DNA of 7,156 nt from positions 1 to 7,156 of the forward strand of contig JAUVKS010000096.1 of assembly GCA_030596145.1 (NCBI GenBank), written 5' to 3'. The notes under the pieces are model-generated. The model was not told the DNA's origin and made no database searches. It was given only the letters and a program-made list of their open reading frames with translations. Of the stretch, positions 1-5,144 are shown one piece after another (position 1 is the stretch's first letter; every line of letters starts with the position of its first letter). Source of the stretch: Pseudomonadota bacterium. Its GTDB lineage: Bacteria > Desulfobacterota > Syntrophia > Syntrophales > JADFWA01. The position numbers were made by a program, and so were the translations under genes.

Positions 1-26
1 GGGGTTTGGGTGGTTTTGGGGTTGTG
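1..26 (+). other. G-rich edge segment, possible truncated repeat
   Basis: Plus-strand G-rich stretch with three runs of three or more G (1-4, 8-10, 18-21) and further GG pairs. Positions 2-13 (GGGTTTGGGTGG) are identical to 2780-2791 inside the G-rich hairpin downstream of rel, so this may be a partial copy of the same repeat family cut by the window edge. No gene is visible here. Confidence 0.35.
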
Positions 27-65
27 GAGCGCATGGCTACTTGGCCTACGGGTAGCCATGCGCTC
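27..65 (-). repeat. Perfect 14-bp hairpin just downstream of tRNA-Pro
   Basis: Arms 27-40 (GAGCGCATGGCTAC) and 52-65 (GTAGCCATGCGCTC) are perfect reverse complements around an 11-nt loop. It begins 4 nt after the tRNA discriminator base, so a tRNA precursor would carry it as a 3' trailer. No U-tract follows on the minus strand (the next bases are C/A-rich), so it is not a classical intrinsic terminator. It may be a processing or stability hairpin, a U-less terminator or a palindromic repeat. The structure is certain; the role is not. Confidence 0.6.
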
Positions 66-69
66 AAGG

Positions 70-143
70 TCGGGGCGAGAGGATTTGAACCTCCGACATC
101 TTGCTCCCAAAGCAAGCGCGCTGCCAGGCTGCGCTACGCCCCG
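70..143 (-). tRNA. tRNA-Pro, anticodon UGG
   Basis: A 74-nt cloverleaf reads on the minus strand: acceptor CGGGGCG/CGCCCCG, D arm GCGC/GCGC, anticodon stem CTTGC/GCAAG with loop TTTGGGA (anticodon TGG at 107-109), a 5-nt variable loop, T stem GGAGG/CCTCT with one G-U pair and T loop TTCAAAT, and discriminator A at 70. The C1-G72 pair and A73 fit bacterial tRNA-Pro identity. The 3' CCA is not encoded (CCTT follows), so the ends must be trimmed and CCA added by nucleotidyltransferase. UGG reads CCA/CCG and, by wobble, other proline codons. It lies 42 nt after rdgB on the same strand. Its synthetase, proS, is in the same window. Confidence 0.97.
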
Positions 144-185
144 ATTTCTGCAAAAAGTTTGCTATATCTTTTTACTTACTAACTA

Positions 186-779
186 TCATGCCTTGTTTGC
201 AAGCTCTTTTTTAAGCTTGCTGAAGGCTTTTGCCCTGTGACTTATCTTGTTCTTTACATCCGGGGAAAGTTCAGCAACAGTCACACCAATCTCCGGCACA
301 ATAAATACCGGATCATAACCGAACCCTTCTGTCCCAATTGGCTTATATCCTATCTTTCCCTGCCATCTTCCTTCAAATGAGTTAAATGTCCCGTCCGGTC
401 GGTAAAGAACCAGCGCGCACACAAAAGATGCCCCCCTTTCATCCATGGGGACCCCTTCCAATTCTCTCAAAAGCTCCTCATTGTTTAGTTCATCCGTCGC
501 GTCTGGCCCGGAATACCGCGAAGAAAAAACACCTGGCTTCCCTCCCAGAAAATCAACCTCAAGACCGGAATCGTCTGCCAGAACAACTTCACCGGTAAAC
601 TCTGAAACAACTCTCGCCTTTTTCAGGGCATTCTCAAAAAATGTCTCTCCATCCTCCACAATTTCAGGTATGTCCGGATAGTCACTCAGGGAAAGGAGAT
701 CAAGATTGACACCTTCAAGCATCGCTTTAAGTTCTCTTATTTTCCCTTTGTTTTTCGTAGCAAATATTATCTTGATCAG
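186..779 (-). CDS. rdgB: RdgB/HAM1-family XTP/dITP diphosphatase, probable CTG start
   Basis: Hydrolyses non-canonical purine nucleoside triphosphates (XTP, dITP, ITP) to monophosphate and pyrophosphate in the cytoplasm, keeping deaminated purines out of DNA and RNA. Seen: the N-terminal nucleotide-binding motif FATKNKGK (about residues 6-13), ETFFENALKKA (46-56), the catalytic LADDSGLEVD segment with D69/D70, the GFGYDPVF block (152-159) and the base-recognition block KNKISHRAKAF (176-186). From the proposed start it is 197 aa, the usual family length. The first in-frame ATG (722) would delete the FATKNKGK motif, so it cannot be the true start. The best start is CTG at 779-777, seven nt after AGGAG and overlapping the rph stop as CTGA; ATC at 776 or an ATA are less likely alternatives. 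Function is very secure; the exact start codon is inferred. Confidence 0.93.
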   Translation of the reverse strand: MIKIIFATKNKGKIRELKAMLEGVNLDLLSLSDYPDIPEIVEDGETFFENALKKARVVSEFTGEVVLADDSGLEVDFLGGKPGVFSSRYSGPDATDELNNEELLRELEGVPMDERGASFVCALVLYRPDGTFNSFEGRWQGKIGYKPIGTEGFGYDPVFIVPEIGVTVAELSPDVKNKISHRAKAFSKLKKELANKA

Positions 780-1501
780 GCCAGTTCTCCTAATATCTCC
801 ACCTGTTTTTCTGTAAGATCCGCAATACCCTTGGTAGCAAGATCTGTCATCTTATCTAATAAGCTCCGGCTAAAAGGATACTCCTCGGCAGTCCCCTGAA
901 CCTCTATAATAAGCCCACCTCTTGTCATAACAAAGTTCATATCCACCTGTGCCGTTGAATCTTCTTCATAATCCAGATCGAGCAGGACATTACCACCTAC
1001 TACACCCACACTAACGGCGGAAACAAAATCTCTAACAGGTATTTTATTAACTATCCCTTCCTCTTTCAATGTGCGAAACGCGTCTATCAGAGCAATAAAG
1101 CCACCGGTAATCGATATCGTCCTTGTCCCGCCGTCTGCCTGGATTACGTCACAATCAATGTATATGGTTTTTTCACCAAAAGAATTCAAGTCAGTAACCG
1201 CTCGCAGTGACCGCCCAATCAACCTCTGAATCTCATGAGTCCTTCCACCTATCCTCCCTCTGGTAGCTTCTCTGATATTTCTGCGCTGCGTGGACATGGG
1301 AAACATGGAATACTCGGCAGTTAACCAGCCCTTTCCTGAATTCCTCAAAAATGGGGGCACCTTGTCTTCCACTGTTGCGGTACATATAACCCTGGTGTCA
1401 CCCATCTCAATCAGTACAGAACCTTCCGGATACTTCAAAAAATTTCTTGTTATTTTTACTTCCCGAATCTCGTCCCGCCTGCGACCGTTTGATCTCACCA
1501 T
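776..1501 (-). CDS. rph: Ribonuclease PH
   Basis: Phosphorolytic 3'-5' exoribonuclease that trims tRNA precursor 3' ends, using inorganic phosphate and releasing nucleoside diphosphates; a ring-shaped hexamer in the cytoplasm. The 241-aa product covers the whole family. Visible blocks: start region GRRRDEIREVKITRNFLKY, VPPFLRNSGKGWLTAEYSM (49-66), GGRTHEIQRLIGRSLRAV (85-102) with the phosphate-site arginine R87, DCDVIQADGGTRTISITGG (116-134) with T126/R127, and EDSTAQVDMNFVMT (180-193) with acidic residues D181 and D187. ATG at 1501 has AGGAG five nt upstream. The conserved loop usually reading P-R-A/S-T reads PMST here, so one arginine of the RNA-contacting loop is Met69. The gene overlaps rdgB by 4 nt, a very common pairing. 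Confidence 0.97.
   Translation of the reverse strand: MVRSNGRRRDEIREVKITRNFLKYPEGSVLIEMGDTRVICTATVEDKVPPFLRNSGKGWLTAEYSMFPMSTQRRNIREATRGRIGGRTHEIQRLIGRSLRAVTDLNSFGEKTIYIDCDVIQADGGTRTISITGGFIALIDAFRTLKEEGIVNKIPVRDFVSAVSVGVVGGNVLLDLDYEEDSTAQVDMNFVMTRGGLIIEVQGTAEEYPFSRSLLDKMTDLATKGIADLTEKQVEILGELA
787..791 (-). promoter_or_regulatory. Shine-Dalgarno of rdgB, inside the rph 3' end
   Basis: AGGAG on the minus strand within the last codons of rph, 7 nt upstream of CTG at 779 and 10 nt upstream of ATC at 776. Its placement argues that rdgB translation starts at the rph stop codon and not at the first ATG 65 nt further downstream. Confidence 0.65.
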
Positions 1502-1506
1502 TTGTT

Positions 1507-1511
1507 CTCCT
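1507..1511 (-). promoter_or_regulatory. Shine-Dalgarno of rph
   Basis: AGGAG on the minus strand, 5 nt before the ATG at 1501. It supports the chosen start. It lies outside the repeat block that fills most of the upstream gap. Confidence 0.75.
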
Positions 1512-1536
1512 GATTTAAAAGAGTTCGTTAATATTC

Positions 1537-1842
1537 AGCCACTAAGACACAAAGTCACCAATTATTGCTCCGCTCTGATGCTAAAGCTTGATGGACTCGC
1601 AAAAAGTCGAAATATACACAATTTTGTCATTCCCGTGAAGCTTGTCCTCAACCCCGATCGGGGAACGGGAATCCAGTCTTTTCAAGTGCTTGGCCGTTTA
1701 TAGATTCCCGCCTACGCGGGAATGACAGCCTTTTTACGAATGCATACAGCTTGATACCGGATAAAATTTCGCCTGCGACTAATCTCAGGTATCCAGCATC
1801 CTGTATATAGCTTCTCCTTTGTGTCTTGGTGATTTAGTGGCT
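1537..1842. repeat. Nested inverted-repeat island (MITE-like) filling the amidase-rph gap
   Basis: The 346-nt gap 1502-1847 holds no gene. It is built from nested inverted repeats. Outer ends are AGCCACTAA at 1537-1545 and its exact reverse complement at 1834-1842, each accompanied by GACACAAAG and TCACCAA modules (1546-1561; inverted at 1817-1832, with module order swapped). Inside these, a 25-nt arm at 1584-1608 matches the reverse complement of 1728-1752 at 19 of 25 positions. Inside that is the 1625-1727 element, described separately. The outer right end reaches within a few bases of the amidase stop codon. The arrangement resembles non-autonomous palindromic elements; no transposase or target-site duplication could be established. 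Confidence 0.65.
1625..1727. repeat. Inner palindromic repeat with TGTCATTCCCG / CGGGAATGACA ends
   Basis: Perfect 11-bp terminal inverted repeats at 1625-1635 and 1717-1727. Each end has its own hairpin: 1625-1676 pairs ATTCCCG with CGGGAAT and contains a perfect 12-nt palindrome CCCCGATCGGGG (1652-1663); 1704-1723 is an 8-bp stem (ATTCCCGC/GCGGGAAT) with a 4-nt loop. The 25-nt block 1703-1727 matches 2612-2636 in the next gap at 23 positions, so this is a dispersed repeat family. Confidence 0.8.
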
Positions 1843-1847
1843 AAGTG

Positions 1848-2531
1848 TCAAAAAAATTCCCTTATACTCTTAGCAAGCGCCTTTGCAACAGATTCTTGCG
1901 TGGCTTTATCCATCAATATCTTTCTGTCCTTAATATTTGTGGCAAAACCGATCTCCAAAACAATTGCTGGAACAGTTAAACCCTCAAGGACAAGGATGGG
2001 CGCACTCCGAAGCCCCCTATCTTTTCTCCGAAATATCTTTTCCATATTCTTCTGAACAATACGTGCAAATCTGATACTTTCATTGAGATATTTCGTTGCA
2101 ACCATATCCTTCAAAATTTCCTTAGAAGCATTTTTGTCTGTTGTGGGCGACTTGAAACCTGTGTAATACACCTCAAACCCACTCGAGTTTTTCCCAAAAC
2201 CCGCATTTACATGCAAACTAATGAAGATGCCTGTATCCGGTTTCTTTGCTATCTTACCCCTATCCGATATAGAAACGTCCTTGTCGGCCGATCTCGTAAG
2301 TAGAACCCTGATGTTTTTTGATCTGTCCAAGTCTTTTTTTAACAGTTTTGCAATGGCAAGGGTTATGTCCTTCTCATGAAACTTCTTAGATAATTTTACC
2401 CCTTTGTCTCGACCGCCGTGCGCCGGATCTACTACAACCAGATGACGGCTCTCCGCCATAGAACTTGACAGCGGAAAGACTAAAAATATCAAAAAAACAA
2501 AAATTGTCGTCTTACAAAATAGTCTATTCAT
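1848..2531 (-). CDS. Secreted N-acetylmuramoyl-L-alanine amidase (Amidase_3)
   Basis: Zinc amidase that cleaves the bond between N-acetylmuramic acid and L-alanine in peptidoglycan, acting outside the cytoplasmic membrane. The 227-aa product begins with a signal peptide: basic N-terminus, hydrophobic core at about 8-22 and a probable cleavage after SSSMA (residue 26). The catalytic domain fills the rest: VVVDPAHGG (32-40, zinc ligand H38), FHEKDITLAIA with E53, LLTRSADKDVSISDRGKIA (77-95), FISLHVNAG with H107, and PAIVLEIGFATN (188-199) with catalytic E193. No AMIN, LysM or SPOR domain is present, so this is a minimal single-domain AmiC-like enzyme whose localisation must come from partners or the substrate. 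ATG at 2531 follows GAGGT (2541-2545) by 9 nt. The stop codon abuts the downstream repeat island. Confidence 0.93.
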   Translation of the reverse strand: MNRLFCKTTIFVFLIFLVFPLSSSMAESRHLVVVDPAHGGRDKGVKLSKKFHEKDITLAIAKLLKKDLDRSKNIRVLLTRSADKDVSISDRGKIAKKPDTGIFISLHVNAGFGKNSSGFEVYYTGFKSPTTDKNASKEILKDMVATKYLNESIRFARIVQKNMEKIFRRKDRGLRSAPILVLEGLTVPAIVLEIGFATNIKDRKILMDKATQESVAKALAKSIREFF

Positions 2532-2548
2532 TTAACATTGACCTCTTT

Positions 2549-2673
2549 ACAAAAAGTCATGACATCAGACAAATAACCATAAATCACTAATGTAACTGCC
2601 TGTAAATGCTGGATTCCCGCTTTCGCGGGAATGACAAAAGGGCGTAAATTTTGCTTATCACGAAACCGTCAAC
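2549..2673. repeat. Composite repeat in the rel-amidase gap
   Basis: The 302-nt gap 2532-2833 has no gene. Its left half carries an 8-bp hairpin ATTCCCGC/GCGGGAAT (2613-2620, 2625-2632; loop TTTC) followed by GACA, almost identical to 1703-1727. It is flanked by CAAAAAGTC (2550-2558), identical to 1600-1608, and by a CACGAAACCGTCAAC segment (2659-2673) resembling the partner half-site of the amidase-rph island. The order flank, hairpin, inverted flank matches that island. Homology of the 2550 flank and the hairpin is clear; that of the 2659 flank is weaker (about 9 of 14 positions). Confidence 0.55.
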
Positions 2674-2748
2674 ATTACGTCCTTTTACCATTAGCCTTTA
2701 TCCCTTGATGATTTAATTCGTAATTACGATGACATATATTCGGTTTCA

Positions 2749-2793
2749 CCCCCACCCTGCCCTCCCCCTTGAAGGGGGAGGGTTTGGGTGGGG
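2749..2793. repeat. GC-rich hairpin with G-quadruplex motifs on both strands
   Basis: Inner stem CCCTCCCCC (2760-2768) pairs with GGGGGAGGG (2774-2782) around TTGAA; outer stem CCCCACCC (2750-2757) pairs with GGGTGGGG (2786-2793), separated by a small internal loop. The right arm reads G5-A-G3-TTT-G3-T-G4 on the plus strand (2774-2793), and the left arm reads G5-T-G3-CA-G3-A-G5 in plus-strand order of runs on the complementary strand (2749-2768); both meet the usual G3+N1-7 quadruplex rule. It starts 40 nt after the rel stop. It could end or protect the rel transcript, but there is no U-tract. Similar palindromes recur in related genomes (from memory). Confidence 0.75.
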
Positions 2794-2833
2794 TACGCGC
2801 TTAATACAGCAAGCTGTCTATAGCTGTCAATAA

Positions 2834-5023
2834 TTAAACCGATTTTTCATGTATTCTTTTCTTTATCGGCTTAAAAAACAATCCTCTCATCCTCTCAACA
2901 GATAATACACTTTTCAGTTTTTTGAGTTCAGAAACCAATTCATTGAAATGTTTTAAATCGTTCACCTCTATTTCAAAATCGAGGATTGCACTCTTCTCCG
3001 GTGTTGTATCAATCTCGGCATGTCTTATATTAATATTTTTAGACGATATAACAGAACTGACTTCGGCCAATAATCCCTTTTTGTCACTACAGAGGACCCT
3101 TATATGAACCGGATATATTTGTTTCTCCCTGGTGTCCCATCGAACGTCGATTAATCTTTCAGAGTCTACCTCCTGCGTCATGGGACAATTTGCCGTGTGA
3201 ACGGTTATTCCTCTACCCCGGGAAATATAACCTACGATACTATCACCGGGAAGAGGATCACAACACTTGGCAAATCTCACCATCACATCATCAATTCCGG
3301 TAATTGAAACTCCTGCAGAGGAAGGTCTTCTCGCTTTTTTCTCTACCTTCTCCGGAACAACATCAATGAGTTTTCTTTCTTCTTCAGGCAAAAAACGGTG
3401 GACTATATGCTTTGCGGATATCTTTCCATAACCTATAACCGCCAGCAGATCATCGATTGTATTTATTGAATATATTTCACAAACCTTTTTAATTTCGTCA
3501 GATTTGATAATCTGTTTGAACTTCAGATTATATTTTTTAAACTCCCTCTCAAGAATATCCCTACCAAGCGTGATGCTTCTTTTCCGCTCTTCAGTCTTTA
3601 TCCAGTTTTTTATCCTCGCTATCGCCCTCGAAGTAACGACATTTTTCAACCAATCCTTGCTGGGATGATGTCCCGACTGGGTTATAATATCAACGGTATC
3701 ACCATTTTGAAGTTTGTATTTCAGGGGAACAATACTTCTGTTAATCTTGGCACCTATACACTGATTGCCAACATCCGAATGAATGCTGTAGGCGAAATCT
3801 ATCGGTGTGGCTCCCTTGGGGAAAGATTTTACATCACCCTGGGGAGTGAAGACATAAACCTCGTCGGGGAAAAGGGTAAGTCTCAGATTTTTCATAAACT
3901 CTCGGGGATCTTTGAGTTCCTGCTGAACTTCAAGTAGATCCCTTACCCTCTTGATCTGTTCTTCCTCACCCTCTTGAGACAGTTCTCCCTCTTTATATTT
4001 CCAGTGAGCAGCTATTCCCTTTTCCGCCCATTCGTGCATAGCCCTGGTCCTGATCTGAATTTCCACCCTTTCGCCATAGGGCCCTATAACTGTTGTGTGT
4101 AAAGATTGATAGTTATTGGCCTTTGGCATCCCTATATAATCTTTAAAACGGCCGGGGACCGGTTTCCAGAGAGAATGAACGACGCTCAGTACCTCATAAC
4201 ATTTCTTGTCATTATTAGAACTGAGAATTATCCTGAAAGCTGTAAGGTCATAGATTTCATCAAAATCTATACGCTGTTCCTCCATCTTTGTGAAGATACT
4301 GTAAAAATGCTTTGCCCTGCCATCAACTTTACATTTCAGACCATAGTTGAGCATTTCCTTTCGTATTATATTCTTTACCTCTTCAGTATATTTTTCTCTC
4401 CTCTTTTTCCCTTTCACGACTCGCTTGGACAGCTCATGATACTCCTCAGAATAAAGGTACCTGAATGAAAGATCCTCCAATTCCACCTTCATCCAGTTGA
4501 TACCGAGACGATTGGCCAAAGGCGCATACAACTCAAGAGTTTCCCTGGCAATAAATTGTTGCTTTTCAGGTTTCTGAAACTCCAGGGTTCTCATATTGTG
4601 AATCCTGTCTGCCAACTTAATAAGGAGTATCCTGATATCGGAAGACATCGCCAGGATCATCTTCCTGAAATTTTCCGCCTGCTCTTCTTCCCGATCTCCA
4701 AATTCTATCTGGCTGATCTTGGTCAGTCCATCCACAAGGAAGGAGACGTCCTTGCCGAAGGCCTTCTCTATCTGATCAAGTGTGGTCAGAGTATCTTCCA
4801 CTGTATCGTGGAGCAAACCGGTCACTATGGTTGCCACATCCAGATTCATATCTGAAAGGATTCCCGCAACTTCCATAGGATGTGTCAGATAAGGCTCCCC
4901 TGAGAGGCGAACCTGCCCTTTGTGGACAGTCGCGGAAAAAACATACGCCTTCTGGATCATCTCCAGATCCGCTGGAGACAGATATTCCCCCGCCTTATCA
5001 AGTATGTCGGTTATTCGTATCAT
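2834..5023 (-). CDS. rel: Bifunctional (p)ppGpp synthetase/hydrolase, RelA/SpoT (Rel) family
   Basis: Makes and degrades the alarmone (p)ppGpp in the stringent response; cytoplasmic and ribosome-associated. The 729-aa protein has the full long-RSH layout. HD hydrolase (about 1-190): H48, HD at 72-73, E76/D77 and D139/N143 are all kept, so hydrolysis should be active. Synthetase (about 230-345): YDLTAFR (258-264), RFKD at 292-295 (the RxKD signature of bifunctional Rel/SpoT enzymes rather than the ExDD of RelA) and EIQIRT with E321. TGS (about 388-448, VYVFTPQGDVKSFPKGATP), a helical linker, a conserved-cysteine segment (FAKCCDP, C587/C588; C613) and a C-terminal ACT domain (about 638-712). 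Start ATG 5023 gives MIRITDIL, the normal family N-terminus, but no Shine-Dalgarno precedes it. The gene lies 103 nt downstream of proS. It may be the organism's only long RSH, which this window cannot show. Confidence 0.97.
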   Translation of the reverse strand: MIRITDILDKAGEYLSPADLEMIQKAYVFSATVHKGQVRLSGEPYLTHPMEVAGILSDMNLDVATIVTGLLHDTVEDTLTTLDQIEKAFGKDVSFLVDGLTKISQIEFGDREEEQAENFRKMILAMSSDIRILLIKLADRIHNMRTLEFQKPEKQQFIARETLELYAPLANRLGINWMKVELEDLSFRYLYSEEYHELSKRVVKGKKRREKYTEEVKNIIRKEMLNYGLKCKVDGRAKHFYSIFTKMEEQRIDFDEIYDLTAFRIILSSNNDKKCYEVLSVVHSLWKPVPGRFKDYIGMPKANNYQSLHTTVIGPYGERVEIQIRTRAMHEWAEKGIAAHWKYKEGELSQEGEEEQIKRVRDLLEVQQELKDPREFMKNLRLTLFPDEVYVFTPQGDVKSFPKGATPIDFAYSIHSDVGNQCIGAKINRSIVPLKYKLQNGDTVDIITQSGHHPSKDWLKNVVTSRAIARIKNWIKTEERKRSITLGRDILEREFKKYNLKFKQIIKSDEIKKVCEIYSINTIDDLLAVIGYGKISAKHIVHRFLPEEERKLIDVVPEKVEKKARRPSSAGVSITGIDDVMVRFAKCCDPLPGDSIVGYISRGRGITVHTANCPMTQEVDSERLIDVRWDTREKQIYPVHIRVLCSDKKGLLAEVSSVISSKNINIRHAEIDTTPEKSAILDFEIEVNDLKHFNELVSELKKLKSVLSVERMRGLFFKPIKKRIHEKSV

Positions 5024-5034
5024 TTAAATGAAAA

Positions 5035-5062
5035 TTCCGAGTTCCGAGTTCAAAGTTCTGAG
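5035..5062. repeat. Four tandem heptamers (TTCYRAG-like) directly upstream of rel
   Basis: Four consecutive 7-nt units read TTCCGAG, TTCCGAG, TTCAAAG, TTCTGAG on the plus strand. The array ends 11 nt before the rel start codon on the transcribed strand, occupying the position where a ribosome binding site would normally lie. Function unknown. Confidence 0.75.
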
Positions 5063-5067
5063 TTGTA

Positions 5068-5103
5068 GGGTGGCACGGACAAACTTGTTTGTCCATGCCA
5101 CCC
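5068..5103. repeat. 17-bp near-perfect hairpin between proS and rel
   Basis: Arms 5068-5084 and 5087-5103 are reverse complements with a single mismatch (C76/A95 of the 5000 series) and a 2-nt centre. The sequence GGGTGGCA-N-GGACAAAC is palindromic and GC-rich. It lies in the presumed proS-rel transcript without a following U-tract, so intrinsic termination is unlikely. It could act as an RNA stem affecting 3' stability of proS mRNA, or be a palindromic repeat unit. Confidence 0.8.
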
Positions 5104-5116
5104 TGCCAGTGCCCTT

Positions 5117-5144
5117 CTATCAGCTATCAGCCATCAGCTTTCAG
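5117..5144. repeat. Four tandem heptamers (CTGAWRG) overlapping the proS stop
   Basis: On the minus strand the units read CTGAAAG, CTGATGG, CTGATAG, CTGATAG. The proS reading frame runs into the first units: its final codons CTG AAA GCT GAT GGC TGA (L-K-A-D-G-stop) are repeat sequence. A second heptamer array of different sequence lies on the far side of the 5068-5103 hairpin. Confidence 0.8.

Noticed and set aside
144..205. Promoter for tRNA-Pro between rdgB and the tRNA
   Set aside because: A TATAGC-like hexamer exists but has no matching -35 at proper spacing; the tRNA may be cotranscribed with rph-rdgB.
10..240. Plus-strand open frame across tRNA-Pro and the rdgB end
   Set aside because: It runs antisense through a clear tRNA and a conserved gene and has no recognisable protein features.
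1290..1703. Plus-strand open frame spanning the rph 5' end and the repeat island
   Set aside because: It is half antisense to rph and half repeat sequence; composition and content do not suggest a protein.
2640..2680. TTGACG on the minus strand as a -35 box for the amidase gene
   Set aside because: No acceptable -10 hexamer at 16-18 nt; TTGACG is also part of the repeat half-site.
4106..4468. Plus-strand open frame opposite rel
   Set aside because: Antisense to the conserved synthetase domain, with no independent coding signal.
4885..5023. Loss of Rel hydrolase activity, as in RelA proteins
   Set aside because: HD, ED, D139 and N143 are all intact, and RFKD in the synthetase domain marks the bifunctional class.
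5068..5103. Intrinsic terminator between proS and rel
   Set aside because: The stem is strong, but no U-tract follows on either strand.
5035..5144. CRISPR-like array
   Set aside because: Units are 7 nt, contiguous and without spacers; no cas gene is present.
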